Assembly: GCA_048213135.1 (NCBI GenBank)
Contig: PS015514.1
Location: 7,066-28,288, forward strand
Direction of reading: 5' to 3'
Source of the DNA: Reclinomonas americana ATCC 50394
Lineage: Eukaryota; Jakobida; Jakobea; Jakobida
DNA: 21,223 nucleotides
Shown: piece after piece, positions 20,932 through 21,223 of the stretch
Numbering within the stretch: the first letter of the stretch is position 1
Layout of the letters: every line of letters begins with the position of its first letter
Notes under the pieces: model-generated
Told to the model about the DNA's origin: nothing
Seen by the model: only the letters and a program-made list of their open reading frames with translations
The model's database searches: none
Program-made: the position numbers and the translations under genes

Positions 20932-21223
20932 ATGGCCTCGCGCAACATTCGTCACGTGTACTATGCCTCACTGGGCTTCAAGGGCATTGAGTGGGGCGCA
21001 CTGGAGGCGCTGTTGGAGGAGCCTGTGATTGGTCTCTCACACTGTCTGCTCTTTCACACTCTGTCACAGTGTGAGCTCACCACACACTCGCCCTCACGCA
21101 CAGACTTGGATAAGCTGCGACGATTGGTGTTCCAAGGCGGGCTCTCGTTCAAACTGCGTCAGCGATGTTGGCCTTTCTTGCTTGGTGTGCATTCACTCTT
21201 TAATCTCTCTCTCTCTCTCTCTC
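20932..21223 (+). CDS. TBC1D7: TBC1D7 homologue, N-terminal part (runs off the window)
   Basis: Exon 1 is 20932-21031 and exon 2 is 21104-21184; a CT-rich intron then runs to the window end. The 60 visible residues begin MASRNIRHVYYASLGFKGIE, followed by WGALEALLEE, DLDKLRRLVFQGGLSFKLRQ and RCWPFLLG. This matches TBC1D7 along its whole N-terminus (R-N-x-R-x-VYY-x-x-x-GF-x-G-x-E, then LE-x-LL, LD-x-x-KL and W-x-x-LLG). TBC1D7 is the third subunit of the TSC1-TSC2 complex, which acts on RHEB at lysosomes to restrain mTORC1. It carries a TBC (RabGAP-type) domain lacking strong catalytic signatures in animals. The domain body is outside the window, so those residues cannot be checked here. Confidence 0.85.
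   Translation, partial: MASRNIRHVYYASLGFKGIEWGALEALLEEPVIGLSHCLLFHTLSQCELTTHSPSRTDLDKLRRLVFQGGLSFKLRQRCWPFLLGVHSLFNLSLSLS
21204..21223. repeat. CT microsatellite at the window edge
   Basis: A (CT)n run in the second TBC1D7 intron, cut by the window end. Confidence 0.85.

Overview
This is a piece of a nuclear eukaryotic genome. Every recognisable gene is split by short GT-AG introns, mostly 57-90 nt with GTGCGT- or GTGAGT-like donors and (C/G)CAG acceptors. Genes sit very close together on both strands, and the introns and gaps are full of CT, CA and GT simple repeats. The gene set (calmodulin, CAND1, an EAF-type elongation cofactor, TBC1D7, RRP7) points to a unicellular or early-branching eukaryote with broadly opisthokont- or amoebozoan-like content. 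I cannot place it further. Exon models were built by hand. For the five complete genes the summed exon lengths are exact multiples of three with consistent phases, which supports the models.

Layout: 1-1299 is a polypyrimidine minisatellite, probably a long intron. It ends at the terminal exon (1300-1554, +) of an unrecognised gene. 1565-2170 is a second, unrelated tandem repeat lying tail to tail before a 28-exon minus-strand gene (9108 down to 2176; about 1,599 aa). That gene is the most novel object here: a predicted N-myristoylated protein with a macro domain, a long helical middle, a GBP/Sey1/VLIG-like G domain whose nucleotide-binding motifs are eroded, and a C-terminal PH-like domain. 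It is divergent, across 109 bp, from a WD40-repeat gene (9218-10613, +). The WD40 stop codon is 2 nt from the start codon of RRP7 (10616-11646, +), a ribosome-biogenesis factor.

An assembly gap (953 Ns, 11954-12906) hides the 3' part of a minus-strand calmodulin gene (start 13651). Calmodulin shares a 153-bp divergent spacer with CAND1 (13805-19442, +, 17 exons, 1,248 aa), the cullin exchange factor. CAND1 converges, 135 bp apart, on an EAF-family (ELL-associated factor) gene (20857 down to 19578, -). EAF in turn is divergent, across only 74 bp, from the first exons of TBC1D7 (20932 to the window end, +), the third subunit of the TSC complex. Apart from shared housekeeping and regulatory roles there is no sign that neighbouring genes form a pathway. 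The close spacing does suggest shared promoters and possibly one dicistronic transcript.
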